From assembly GCF_026212465.1 (NCBI RefSeq), contig NC_080063.1, positions 7,573,702 through 7,637,701 on the forward strand: a stretch of 64,000 nt of DNA, in the 5' to 3' direction. A program made the translations under genes and the position numbers. Shown in pieces: positions 26,101 to 38,900 of the stretch (positions within the stretch are counted from its first letter, which is position 1; each line of letters starts with the position of its first letter). The stretch is from Amaranthus tricolor (taxonomy: Eukaryota > Streptophyta > Magnoliopsida > Caryophyllales > Amaranthaceae). The notes below the pieces were generated by a model that was not told where the DNA came from, searched no databases, and saw only the letters and a list, made by a program, of their open reading frames with translations.

Positions 26101-26232
26101 AACCGCTACTTGAGGTAGCGGTTTGTTTAGGGAATTGAAGAAAATCGCCAGATGAAATGGCGGTTTGGTAATTTTTATTTTTTTTTTTTATAAAAAAAAA
26201 AATGGGTAAACCGCCATTTGAAGTGGCGGTTT
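26101..26232. repeat. Left cluster of three small hairpins
   Basis: Three short palindromes: aaccgctac-ttgag-gtagcggtt at 26101-26123, a weaker one with arms around atcgcca/tggcggt at 26144-26165, and aaaccgcca-tttgaag-tggcggttt at 26208-26232. Arms are 7-9 bp with loops of 5-7 bp. They sit just inside the left inverted repeat of the Mutator-like element and match the cluster at 29169-29265. Confidence 0.8.
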
Positions 26233-26671
26233 TGTAGCAGTACAAAACATCAGCTTCGAGTTGTTCACTGCATTTCTTATTCCTCTTTGCATCTTCGTGG
26301 CTGCTGCTCTTGTTTTTGCTTAAAAAAAAATTTATTCACTCTCATTTACTTCAAATATACAATTCCTCTCATTCAACTAAACTAGTCAACTACATTCCCA
26401 TCCTTTCCTTGTGTAGTAGATCATTTTCAACCTCATTTAAGGTATGAATAACAACCCTAATTTTTTTTTCAATATGCAAATTGTTTTTTTGTTCATTATT
26501 GTTGTCAATTGAAGTTATAAATACGTTGTTTGTAATTTATATTCTCTTGTTTTCATGATATAAGCTTACATTTTACACATTTGTAGTTGAATTTTAGGAT
26601 TTGGTTTGTATGCATATAAAGTGTTTGATGATATGCTTCAATGAAAGTTTATTACTTTGTATTTGCAGAAT

Positions 26672-28879
26672 ATGGATCATTATCCCGTTATAGTGTATTG
26701 GGGTGGGGAAGTAAGTTATACTGGATCCGATGTTGGGTATAATGGAGGATTAAATACAGTGATGTTTATCCATCGTCAAAATACGACTTTTGAGGTGTTT
26801 GTTAGCAAAGTCTATGATGTAATTGGTTGTGATCGCAACTCTTTTATGTAAAAATTGGAGATGAAATATCCGGTGACTGGGAAAAATGTGTTAGTCCCGA
26901 TTAAGAATGATGAAAGCATAAGTGCTCTTGCTTATGCGACATCACAAGCCCCTGGAACGGCAATGGAGGTTTATGTTGAATTGGTTGCAAATTTGGATAA
27001 TGCGAGGGAAGTCATGACTAGCATGGAACTTCCAGAATCAGGTCCTAGTGTACGCCATGATACATTCACAGAAATGTTAAGTAACCCAAATTACGTTAAT
27101 GAGCACTTGGATGAGATTACCTCTCCAACTCATTCACGTGGCATTGGTGGTGGTGTAATGAACACCTTTTCCACGAGTCACTTGGGTAGCCTTAATGCGA
27201 ACGAGGTTGACTCTTTAGATCAGGAGGATGAGCATATTGATTCTGATTCAGAAGAGGACGATGAAAGAAGAGAAGCTCTAGATGCAGCGATTAGAGATGG
27301 TGCTCCATCTCAAGATTGGCTTAGAATTGATGAGGTTGATCAAAGATTGATTGATGCATGGATGACCTGGAACGATGACAACTCCATAATGAAAATGGAG
27401 ACTTTAGGATAGGGCAAGAGTTTAGCTCCTTAGACCACCTTAAGAAGAATGTTAAAGCATGGGCGATTTCTAATAATAGAAACTTCCGTGTAATTGAGTC
27501 GGAGCCTTCAAAGTACGTTATCCAATGCACTAATGCGGAGGATATAGGTTGTGAATAGAGGATGCGAGCTGTTATGACCGCAACGGGATCATTTAAGATT
27601 GTGCGATATAAGGGTCATAATCAAGATTGCTCAGTACATTACAGTGACGACCATCCCCTCCTTACTTCTGAATTTGTTGCTGATCTTATCGTGGATATGA
27701 TTAGAGTTGATCCAGCGTTTAAGGTGAAGTCAATCATTAAGGCATTATGTCACTAAGAGGGACGGCTTATGTGTTATATCTGATCGTCACAAGGGAATTT
27801 TGCATGCAATGAACAGAGTTGGAAAAGGTTGGGAAGAACCATATGCATTCCATCGGTTTTGTAAACGTCATCTAGCTTCAAACGTGCATAAGAAGTTTAA
27901 AAACATAGCGGTTAAGAACTTATTTGGAAAAACTTCTGAACAGACAAAGATTCGGAAGTATAATTTCTACATGAATCGCCTTAAAGAGCTTAATGAGGAC
28001 GCGTACAAGTACTTAGTGGATGGTTCTATTCCCGAGCGCCAATGGACTTTGATTCATGACGGTGGGCATCGATATGGAGTGAGAACTACAAACATGTCTG
28101 AAGCGTTCAACGGCGTTATGAAAGGGGCCAGGTCACTCCCAATCACTTCATTAGTTAGGATGACATTCTACCGGGTAAACGAATACTTTGCCACAAGGAG
28201 GGATTTAGGGAGAAGCAGATTAGACAGTGGACATGTGTATGCGAAGAAACCAAGTGATACGATTGATAAGAATGCTGAAAAAGCACGCTTTCATGATGTT
28301 AGGATATATGACACAGTGCGTGGGATATTCGAGGTCACCACTGGTTGTGGCAATAGGATAGCAGGAAAAGGTGGAAAATCCTACATGGTTGACCTCACAG
28401 CAACATCATGCACATGTCAGAAACCAACCATCTTCAAGTTACCGTGCTCACATGTTCTTGCAGTATGTCGAGCTCGTAACATATCGTACGATGCTTTTGT
28501 GGACCCTTCATTTCGCACTACAAAATACGTATCGACATATAAGAAGTCTTTCATGCCCGTTCCAAACATGTTCACTTGCGATCCTTGGAATGGTCCTACA
28601 GTTGTTCCAGATCCCTCAACGAAGCGTGCACAGGGTCGTCCGCGATCAACTCGTATACAGAACGAAATGGATGCACCGTTGACGCGTCCTCGTAACTCGT
28701 GTACCTTTTGTGGATGTAGTGGTCATAATAAGAAAACATGCCCTCGAAGGTCAACAAAGTATGTTTTTTTTTTAAATTTTGTAACAACATGTTGAATCTA
28801 ATAATATTTAAATGATTTTTATAACACTTATGTATGTTTCAGCGATCATGGCGATGCCGAGCCCAGTAGCGGAGGTTGA
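26672..28879 (+). pseudogene. Broken MuDR-type transposase gene
   Basis: A degraded MULE transposase gene. The likely start is 26672, just after a 5'-leader intron acceptor (tttgcag). The N-terminal MuDR-like region opens MDHYPVIVYWGGEV. Damage: in-frame TAA at 26849, a frameshift near 27395-27410, a TAG at a tryptophan position near 27555, and a large internal deletion near 27745. The deletion joins AFKVKSIIKAL directly to TKRDGLCVISDRHKGI, so the first catalytic Asp region is gone. Downstream the frame is intact: a SWIM zinc finger (CTCQ..CSH) at about 28409-28461, then a CX2CX4HX4C knuckle (CTFCGCSGHNKKTC). A final intron (28759-28842) leads to a short last exon ending at TGA 28877-28879. 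The second Asp (in SDRHKG) remains. No active transposase can be made from this copy. Confidence 0.88.
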
Positions 28880-29168
28880 CGAGTTCACACCATCTCATCG
28901 ACCGGTGTGCAAAACAAAAGGGGTCGGGGGTTGTAGTTTAACAAGCTTTGTATATTCTTATACGACTTGAACTTCTTGTATGAGTTTCCATAATTGTAAT
29001 ATATCTTTGCATTAGTTTCATAATTATTTTTTTCAAAACAAGCCGATTCGTAATTGATTATTATGGAATAGATGGTATTGAACTAGTTTAATGCATGTTG
29101 CGTTCACTATTTTAAAATGAAAGAAAAAAAAATTAAGGCAAAGAAAAAAAAAAAATCAAGTCACAAGC

Positions 29169-29265
29169 AAGCCGCCACATGAAGTGGCGGTTTACCTGGA
29201 CCAAACCGCCACTTCAGATGGCGTTTTTGTGGTTAAGGCAAACCGCCACTTGAGATGGCGGTTTT
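29169..29265. repeat. Right cluster of three small hairpins
   Basis: Three palindromes of the same type as on the left: gccgccac-atgaa-gtggcggt near 29170-29191, accgccact-tcag-atggcgtt near 29205-29225, and aaccgccact-tgag-atggcggtt near 29240-29263. They lie just inside the right inverted repeat, so both ends of the element carry three. Confidence 0.8.
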
Positions 29266-29387
29266 ATCTGAAAAAAAAAAATTAAATTTTCCACGTGGAC
29301 GGTATTGTGGGAAATACTTTCCCAAATAATGCAAAGTGGGAATTATTTTTTTTTAAGCCATATTTTGGGAATAGACTCCATTAAAAG

Positions 29388-29948
29388 ACAACGCTATTTT
29401 AAGTAATACATTCAATGTCCCCATTACCTCTTTTTATTAAATGTAATATCAAATTGAGTAATAACTAATAACTAATAAGACAAAATCATAAGTAGGTGGA
29501 GGAAATAAATAGATGAGACAAATGAAGAGAAGTATGCACATTAAAAGAGTAAAATAATTGCCAAAAAGGAAAATAATACACAAAGCGGCACAAATTTAAA
29601 TAGACATAAATACGAATTCATGAGTAGAGGGACTAAAAATGATGGCATATTAAAGGAAATACAAAAATTTAAAAAGTACCCAAAAATGCTGGACAATTGC
29701 GATCTCACCAAGTAAAGCTTCCTAATTCCTAAGACCTGAATTTGAGGCCAGTTTCATTTCTGTGTAAACTTAATGTATTCGACTACTATATGTTCCGGTA
29801 ATGTGCTTGACTCGATGAAAATTTGCCCATTGCAAGTATAGAAATCAATATGATGCTCTAGATTTTTTATGAGTTTCCGACTATTCATCATATTCTCTAA
29901 TCACGTCCTCATTGTACAAGGAAATAAAATGAAGGGGCCGGTTCTAAC
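29388..29948. other. 3' flank of the RRP6-like gene
   Basis: Sequence between the Mutator-like element and the RRP6-like stop codon. It should contain that gene's 3' UTR. The Mutator-like insertion ends about 560 bp beyond the stop. No other feature was recognised. Confidence 0.5.
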
Positions 29949-32900
29949 TCACCTGAATGTAGCACTTCGATTGCCACTGGAAGGAAAAGCTTGACGTTTT
30001 TTACCTTCAGGAAGTATACCTTCGTCTATCTTGAGCCCATTGCTGACAACCGTTTTTTTCTTGCCAAAGCGATTGTCAACTTTATCACCAGTTTTTAATT
30101 CTTTTTCTGCAACCTCACTAAACTTCAACCCTTTCCGTGCAGCTTCATAATCAAATGGCTTAAACTGAGAGCTGCTAGTTTCTTTGAACTTTGTTTCATG
30201 TTTGCTGGCTTTATTGTCATTAACGGACTGCAAGCATTTCTGGAAACTAGATGACAAATCCAATAACGAAATCTGCTCATCATCCTTGTCTTTGTCCACG
30301 TCCGGGGCAACCAATTCTTGTTCAGAAGCAACTTGATCATTCAATTTCGCACAAATTTGATCTCGAGCTGAACTATCAGTGAGTTCTTTGTCACTAGAAT
30401 CACCAGTCAGTAAGATAATATCATCTAATTTGGAGTTTGACACTGACGCAAAAGGGTGCCCATCATCAGTTGACGCATCTTTTGACTTGATGCTCAAATC
30501 AGCTTCACAAGGGCACTCCCCCATGAGCGGAGTATTAGAGGTTTCATTTGGCTCTTTCGGTGTTTGTTTAGGCTCTTGCTTCAATTCCTGCTCCCAGTTG
30601 TATGAAAATGAGTGGTAAAACGGAAGATTTACAGATGATTTAATCTCCTTCAACTTGTCTCCATCCTGCAAAGATAGAATAGTGTGCTGAAGTTGGGAAA
30701 AGACTCTCCTAAAATCACCACAGTAGAGATTCCTAGATCATTACTCCCTCCTTACGTTTGGATTTAATACACAAGATCCAAAAAGTTCTCACTTTAATTA
30801 GCGTTATGTAGCACATTCAAAGGATCAAGAGTATATTCAGTCAAAATCACTCATGCAGAGAAATAGTGACAATGGTCAAAGCGGACCATATTCATAATGC
30901 AAAAAAACTAACATGGTAGATAATTGTCTCTACATAGGGAAACCCATTGTAACTCAAGAAAGACAAATCTTCAGGCGTAATACACAAACAAACCAATTAC
31001 CAGCTAGGATAATCAAATAAGCAATTATTGTTTATAGTGCACAATAATTTTAAAATCAACACACCTTATTCAGCCCAGTTTTCTTTTTGGAAGAACTCCC
31101 CAGAAGTGCCCCAAAAGCACGACCTGGCTTCTTTAGCAGCTGGACAGTAGCTTCAGGAACCTTAAACGAAGAGAATAAATAATTTTGCACTCAAAGTGAA
31201 TATGAATAAACAGATCATGCAACTCTATATACGACCTTCTCAAGTGCCACTTACACTTTTTTGACTGGAAAAGGCCTGCTGTTCTCTATGACATTCAGGA
31301 ACAACAATTCCATCATTAGCATCTATAGCCATATTCCTGTTCTGACTTATCTCTTCCAATGAAAAGCCAACTTTATCCTTCCTTAATTTAGGATCATGGT
31401 CAGCAAACTTCAAACTTTCTTCTTTCATATGCACATAATCTGGAGAAAATTTAAGCTGGCTAACATTAGCTTCACCATCATTGTCAATATCAGTCTCAGC
31501 ACTATTTAATTTGGGTGCCTGAAATGAAATTTGACATCACAAAAAGTATCAAAAAGAAAATTCTTTTGAATGGAAATTGAAAAAAATGCAACTCCATATA
31601 ACTGCCAAATTCACAGAGATAGACCATATGATACATAATATATAGCATTAATTTATAATTCATAATAGCTATTAGTAATTGAGAATTTTAGTCTCCCTCA
31701 TTAAGTTTATGTACTAAGCAGATTAATTAAAAGGTATATCAATAGTTAGAGGAGTTATAATTGAAAGTCCAAAGGTTGCGACTCTTCAATGGTTGCAATC
31801 ATTATTTGGCATCTTTCTACCCTATATAAAGGGAACTTGTACTCATCATTTATACAACAACAAACACAATCTTTCAATTACTTTAATCTTCTTCTCTAAT
31901 AAATTCTATCTAGTTTCTTCTTCCCTCCAACAATTGGTATCAGAGCTATAAGGTTCAAGCATTAGTTCCACATATATCCAAGAAGAAACCCTAAACACAA
32001 AAAAATCCAAACACATGGCTTCTTTGTCTTCAACATCTCAGACCTTCAACTAGAATATAATTTTCATTTTCAATTGAGAGAATTATGATTTTTAAAGTGT
32101 ACAAATGAAAACTAGTCTAAGAGATTAGTGGAAAGAATTTGAAAGTGGTGCTAAGGTTGAAACCACATTATCTGAGGTTGGTGGAACACCATTAAAACTG
32201 GAAACTCCATCAAAAGGGCAAATCATCAAAAAGATCAGAGTGCTTTGCAGATCTTTCAAAATGCATACCATTTTGCAAGAACAGTTATTGTAAGTTCATC
32301 CAAAGAAGCATGGGATACTTTGCAGAAAAAGCTTCAAGAAAGTGGAAAGATCAAGACCATTGCACTTCAAAACTTGAAAAATGATTTCGGGAATCTGAGT
32401 ATGGAGTCTAGAGAAAACATCAATGATTACTACAAAAGAATCACAGATTTAGTCGATCAAATGAGGATGTAAAGAGAAGAGATTCAAGAAGATGTTGTCA
32501 ACAAAATTTTGAACACTGTGACAAAAGCATATGATAGTGCAGCCGGTGTGATAGAAAGCACAAAGGACTTATCAAATCTAATAGTATTAAAGGTGGTAAG
32601 CATGATGAAGGCTCATAAAGAAAGAGTAACCAGAAGAATAAAGATGAATTAAGAAGGAGCATCTTATACTACTCACAAAACACACGAGTGACAAGACACA
32701 GGAGGTCAAAAATGCTTCTAAGTCTAGTGATGCTAAAGGAGGAAAAGCAGCTGAAGAATAAGACATATTTTCTCCATGTGGAATTTCCAAGGAACTAATC
32801 ACCTCGAGAGTGATTGCAAATGGAAAGCCAAGCCTCAGTGTAACCGTAGCAACCATTGCAAGTGGTTTGGCCATGTGGAGAAAGTTTGCAAAATAAGGCA

Positions 32901-35900
32901 GGATCTAACACAAGCACAAACACGTTTCAAAAGAAGTAGGTCACCAGTTCATTATGCATGAAGATGGCCAAGAATCAACTAATGATTGTGGGTACCCTCA
33001 TATTTAGTAAAAACTATGCACATGCTATGTTACATTAAGATAGATCAAACCAAATACCAAAGATTTATCCAATTTTACTCGACTTGATACTTCAGTTAAA
33101 ATTTCATTCTGATTGGGGAATGGAGTTGTTGTTAGTTCAAGTATAGAGCTCAGCTGCCCTCATATTTAGTAAAAAGTATGCAAATGCTACGTTACATTAA
33201 GATAGATCTAAAAGCAAACCAGTAAACACAACATTATCACTTGAGCAAACCCAGGTCTCCAAGCAGAATATAAATTGAATATAACTAAAATTCTAAGAGA
33301 TCGTCCAGGTTTCCACCATAGTGAGTAATTTATTTATATATCAGGTAAAAAATACTTTTCAAAAGAACTTTCAAGTAATTCATGCCAAACAATAACATAA
33401 ATATAATAATTAAGATTTGCACCAGTTTCAATATATTTTTTCACCAAGAGAGACAAACCATTTTAAGTCGACCATCCTTCAGTTGCTGAGCTGCTGCTTC
33501 AAAACTCGAAGCATTTTCAACACAACGCCTGATGATGTTGACCACAGAACCGAGATTACGTTCCACGTATGGATGCTTTGATTTTATCAGATGTCGTAAC
33601 TTTTTTGTCGTATGAGGCATCTGCTTGGCTTTTCCATTAAAAGTACAAAATCTCATGAATATGTTTATAAACAATATGTCAATTGCACTCATAAAGTGAA
33701 CAAATTAGTAAAATATCAATGCCTGTTTCCAACAGGTATATTTACCAATTTCCAACAGTATTTTATTTGGCAAAACATAACCAGTGCTTTCATCCTCTGC
33801 ACGGGCAATTGTGTCCCTCCACTCACAGAGGCCCTGCAAATAAATATCAGATCAGATTCAAGGCACAATATGAGGCAACAACATGCTTTTGTAAAATAGA
33901 AATACAAGATATTTAAACAAAGCTATTAGCTACAGATGTGACGTCAAAAAAGATATTTATAGGATAGTTAAAGGTTTTGTAATGTAAGACTTTGAGAATT
34001 ATCCTCAAGAATCACGAACAGCCGCAATTGATAAGGCATTCACCTCTAGCGCAAATCTCAAAGTCATATAATCATAAAAATATCCGAACAGAACAATAAT
34101 TGGTACAGTCATACGGAGCTCAAATTAACTGATTACAAAGCATTGAGTGGGTGTTCCATTTCACAGAATGCAGCCTTTAAGCATGGTGCCTTCAAGAAAC
34201 CATTAGCTTGCTAATTCACTAAATTCATAGGTCAAATTTGTACTTTAGAATAGAGCACAGTGCAAATTTCACAATATTTTATATACATAAAGAATTGCAA
34301 ACATATTACACTCTGTAACATTTACTACTATTTTACGTACAGTCATTGCACTTTAGGCTTTTTGCTGTAAATTTTACCACAGCCTATATTAACACCATAA
34401 CAGATATTCAAACTTACAGCAGTAATGGACAGCTGTTGAGCGTCAAGATCAGTTGCCTGGACACTGTTCATCAAAATACACAGCAATAAGGCCCACGAAA
34501 TCAAACTTTAAGCTAGACAGTTTAACTAGACCACCAGGACCAGATGACAGGCATGTTTTTACGTTCAAATAAAAGAGACTAACCCATATATGTAAAGATA
34601 TGAAGTATCAGTCAGTAGCTCTTTCTCATAAAGTTGCATGCATATATCATAACTGCGCTTGTAAACCTGCACCAATTCGTAATAACATCAAGTCAGCATC
34701 AGCGCATGAAATTCAAAATCCACCTAACAACATGACAACGTCATAGTCTACATTTTAGGATCTGTGAAACATAGTACCAGAACCGTTGTACCTCTAGTAG
34801 GAGCTCTTTAGAGTTTTTAGGATCCGTTGACTCTGAAAGCAGTCTCATTTTCAACAAATCATATATATACAATAGATAGTGCGTGTCTTCTCTGGCATAC
34901 CTGCCACAAGTGATTATTGGTCAAGAATAGAGATCAAAACTGTAGAAGTGAAGCAACACAGAATGCAATTTTTTTCACTCAAATCTATTACTATACTGTG
35001 TAATTTGGTTTTGATATAAGGACAAACCAAACATAGTTTTTTTTTTTTTCAATCCAACCAAATTAAACAAACCCCAAAAAACCAAACCAAATTGAATTAC
35101 ACTACAAAAACCAAAACAAAGCATGAAACACATTATGTCAAAAAAAAGTAACATTTTAACTAAATGTCATATAAATAACCAACAGTCCAATATACCAAGT
35201 TTACACTATCCCAACTGAGTCAAATTTAAAAATTAAAACAAGTTCAAATTAAAGTACTGAGTTTTTCTTTTGATGCATGCCAATAATTATAAGCACTTTA
35301 AAATTTGGTTTGGTTTTTGATTTTCGGTTTTTCCTAATGAAAAACTAATTCAAACCGAAAACCAAAATAAAGAAGTCAATCCAAACCAAACTAAAATAGA
35401 AACATAAACAAACCAAAGTATCAAACAACTTACACTCACGATATAATGTCAAATGCAACTCAAGAAGAGCTTGAATGCTTGATATCAGAATAACATGAAT
35501 GATGAGACATGTCAAGAGAAAACAAGGACAGTGAAAAGCTGATATAAATAAATACTTCGTGCTACAGCTGCTAGCTAAGTCTTTAGTATCCATGTACTGA
35601 AACAGGAAAAAAAGTTCCATTATTGACTCCATGCCAAAAAGTGATGAGTGAAGAAAGAAGAGCGCAGAGTGAAAATGCAGTTTTCATCACGATTTCAGTA
35701 TTAGTCACAATATTCAGACAACTGGGTGATGCGGGTGTCGATATCCCTTGAACCACCTACGATGTGGACTTTAACATCTATACGGTGCGGATAGCATCTA
35801 TTGGATGGATTAATAAATGATGAAAACTCCGATGATACAACATGATGATGCCTTGCTTTTGAACTATGGTAGGAGTGCTCGAGAGAGAACCACAGTGAAA

Positions 35901-38900
35901 GTGAAATACTAAATCATATAATGGAATGTGATATTCTGTTTCATGGGAATCTAGAAATTTTATTGAATGAAAATATTTTAAATGTGCCAGGCCAATTCCA
36001 TATTCAAATCCCTTCATTATCCAAACAAGAGATTTTGGTCAGATCAGGAATTCAAAATTTTTTAGCTATTAGTTCCCAAAAATAAGATCAAACTACACTT
36101 TTTTAACTCAAAAGTGAATACACTTTTTTAACTCAAAAGTGACTACACTTTTTTAACTCAAAAGTGTTAGGTATCTGCAAAATTAAATACAAAAACATAA
36201 TAGAAAAATAGTTCACTAACAGATCATTGCTACTGGCTATGGTGTAATATTAGTAGAAAATACATGATAAATCTATCTCTTACGCACATTGAATTCTTGC
36301 TAATCTCTTACGCAAATCAAATTTGAGCATAAATTTCATATCATAAACAGAAAATAACTGCCCATATTAGTAATCAAGAAGGAAATTATGAATTTTATTA
36401 ATACTATTTTAATTCATAGAGGAGCACCTTTTGAGTTTGCACCATATATAACTAAAAAAGCTCTCACGTATTCGTGTCATATTATGCTTTCTCATAGGAG
36501 TTGAGGGAGTATGGAGATCGGAAGCGAGGGCTTCGAAAACTATCTATGGAAACATAATGTTCCAAATATGCTATAGTTATTAAAAAAATAATCCAAACCT
36601 CAATGTTGAAATGAGAAGGTATATACTCGAGTTGCTTATATCCATGAGCCACCATCCAAACTTTCAAGGAAGAAAAGAATTGGGGGTAGGTTAGCAACCA
36701 CCAAAATTCACCTTATATATCACTAATAAAACGCAACATATGTCGATAAGCTAATTATAGGTTGCAGCACGTTAGTGCCATTCCAGCCAATCTATCTATG
36801 AATCACAAACAGATCCTTTTGACTCAATGAACATGACATTCATCCAACGGATCCTTTTGAATCAATAATTTAGAATTGCTATTTCTTGCTATAATAGATC
36901 TATAACTAACAATCTTGATTCAGATAATAACACAATGTATTGTGACAGAGCAACTATCCTTACTTTAGTGGGCGGAAAAAATATTGAATCCCGTATTTAA
37001 TAAAGTAGTTCCTTAAAGGAGAGGAAAACTTCGTTTTAACTTGTAAAAGAAACATTCAACTAAAAGATGAACTAGTTTCCTTGCACTATTGATTCATCAA
37101 TTTTCAAGAAGTCAACTCTGTTTTATTCAAAGGAGAAATATTATACTTAAAGCAACCCAGATAAAAGAAGTTTGCCTATATGAAAAATGGGGTTTCTAAC
37201 AAACTCAGCACAAATCAACTATCAGGCACCCAATTAATAACAATAGGAATGAAATCCCAAAAAAATCCATCCGCCGACGTTGTAGCCTCTAGAAAGCCAT
37301 TTGAAAATAAAATGCTTGTAAACTATAGTTGGAAATTCAAATAAATAAAAAACATCCCCCCCCAACCAACACACACAGAGACAAACCCATTTTCTCGGAA
37401 AATTTCCCGACTGCCAAACCCAAAAACAAAAGAGGCTCAAACTGGAAAAAAAAAAAGAGACATAAATACTTTAGTGTGTACAGGACCTAAATCTTGTGAT
37501 CACATATTATGACGCGTGGAATGTAGTCCCTACTAGTGAGCTTCCCCTCAAAAATAGATATTTTCCACAGCTCGGATAAAGAAAATGAGGCATGAAAGTT
37601 ATTAAAAAGACAATGACATCTAACTATCTCAAATCAACTTGGTCTCAACAGTCAAAATATACAAGAGTAAGTTGAACCATATTATTGAACGATACGTACT
37701 TTATCATCTCATGTGGAAGTGGACGCAACCTCCAATCAGCATTTTGGTATCTGCATGAGGTTTAAAAATCAATCAACATATGCCAAACTATTCAATCTTT
37801 GAATTTAATGAATTCAAATAAAAATTAACTCCGTTAGCAAGTTACTGTTTGTTTGCATTAACTCCACAGAAATGCTGAAGAAGATGCTCCAAACTGTTTC
37901 TCTCCATTTGTAGCACTCTTGAAGCCTTGGAAAAAAGTACAAATAAAAGAAAAAACAGATTGTAAGTGAAGAATTATGTAGTAATTTTATGTTAGGAAGT
38001 TTAAGTACATCATGAATGACTTTAAAGCATTTTTCAACCCTATCTAATGATATACAATTTTGTTATTTTTGACCAAATGAATCAAAGTTCTATTCCAATT
38101 CTAGTTTATGTGCCCTATGCTATTCCAATCATCCTCTTATATATACAAAGATAGATTCTTTCATAGCTAATAACAAAACACCAAGCACACATACAAAAAA
38201 AATTACATTCAACATATTGCTAGCGGGCCGTAGCGGCGGCTACACATTGAAGTATATGAGCCACTTATACAAAAAGAAAGGGTTTGAAAGCCATCACATA
38301 CCCCATAGAGAGAAAAATGAGTCAAACATTCACATCCGGTGACAAGATTTAAGTTACAAGGAAAATTGATAGGGATGACAAAAACTCTTAAAAAATACAT
38401 ATCAGCAACATACCTGGCCTGTATCAAATAAATTGCATACGTAAATGCCAAAGTCTCGCTGAAGCCATAAAATATCCTTGTCAGCTCCATGCATTACCTA
38501 CAATTTCAATGTATGAACAAGGTATAGCTTATAATTACATAGGAAGAGAGAAAACACCTTATCCATCGTGTTCAAAGCAGCCTCTAAATTCCAGAACACA
38601 GCATAGGTGATGAAAGAATATAGAGGTCAATATATAATTGAATACCTTCCTCTTAGTAGGATCCTTGAACATTTCCCTCAAATATGGACCGATATGAACT
38701 CGCAATTTCAAAGTATCAACAACAAAATCTTCCATTCTGGTAGATATTTGCATCAAGCAAGTCAATCCTTGAAATGACCGGTACTGATGGTGTTCCAGAT
38801 CGACCTAAAAGAAGGTTTCTTTTAAACATAATATAATTCAAGCATATTCCATCTGGCAACAACAAAGAGAAAATAAAAGGGTGTGTTTGATCAAACAAGA

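Larger units (their letters stand above)
25963..29387 (+). mobile_element. Mutator-like element with perfect 9-bp target duplication
   Basis: The element spans 25972-29378 (3,407 bp) between two copies of CATTAAAAG (25963-25971 and 29379-29387). Terminal inverted repeats start GAAGAAATTCCCACAATATT on the left and, reversed, GAGTCTATTCCCAAAATATG on the right; they continue to AATAATTCCCACTTT with several mismatches. Both subterminal regions carry three GC-rich hairpins. The interior holds a broken transposase gene (26672-28879). The 9-bp duplication is the Mutator hallmark and its perfection suggests a fairly recent insertion, while the internal damage means this copy is non-autonomous. Confidence 0.9.
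31519..33458. other. RRP6-like intron 11, enlarged by a copia fragment
   Basis: A 1.94-kb intron. Most of its length is the antisense copia fragment at about 31735-32960 and the paired 52-bp direct repeats at 32994-33045 and 33157-33208. Host splice sites at both ends are intact. Confidence 0.7.

Noticed and set aside
26063..26245. Minus-strand open frame over the left hairpin cluster
   Set aside because: It spans terminal-repeat and hairpin sequence with poly-A/T runs; the frame is a by-product of the palindromes.
29160..29265. CRISPR-like array from the repeated GC-rich palindromes
   Set aside because: There are only three diverged, short, unevenly spaced palindromes in a plant nuclear context inside a transposon end; they are subterminal repeats.
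30735..30790. Stowaway-like element starting TACTCCCTCCTTACG in RRP6-like intron 13
   Set aside because: Only one end was recognised and no inverted partner or TA duplication was found.
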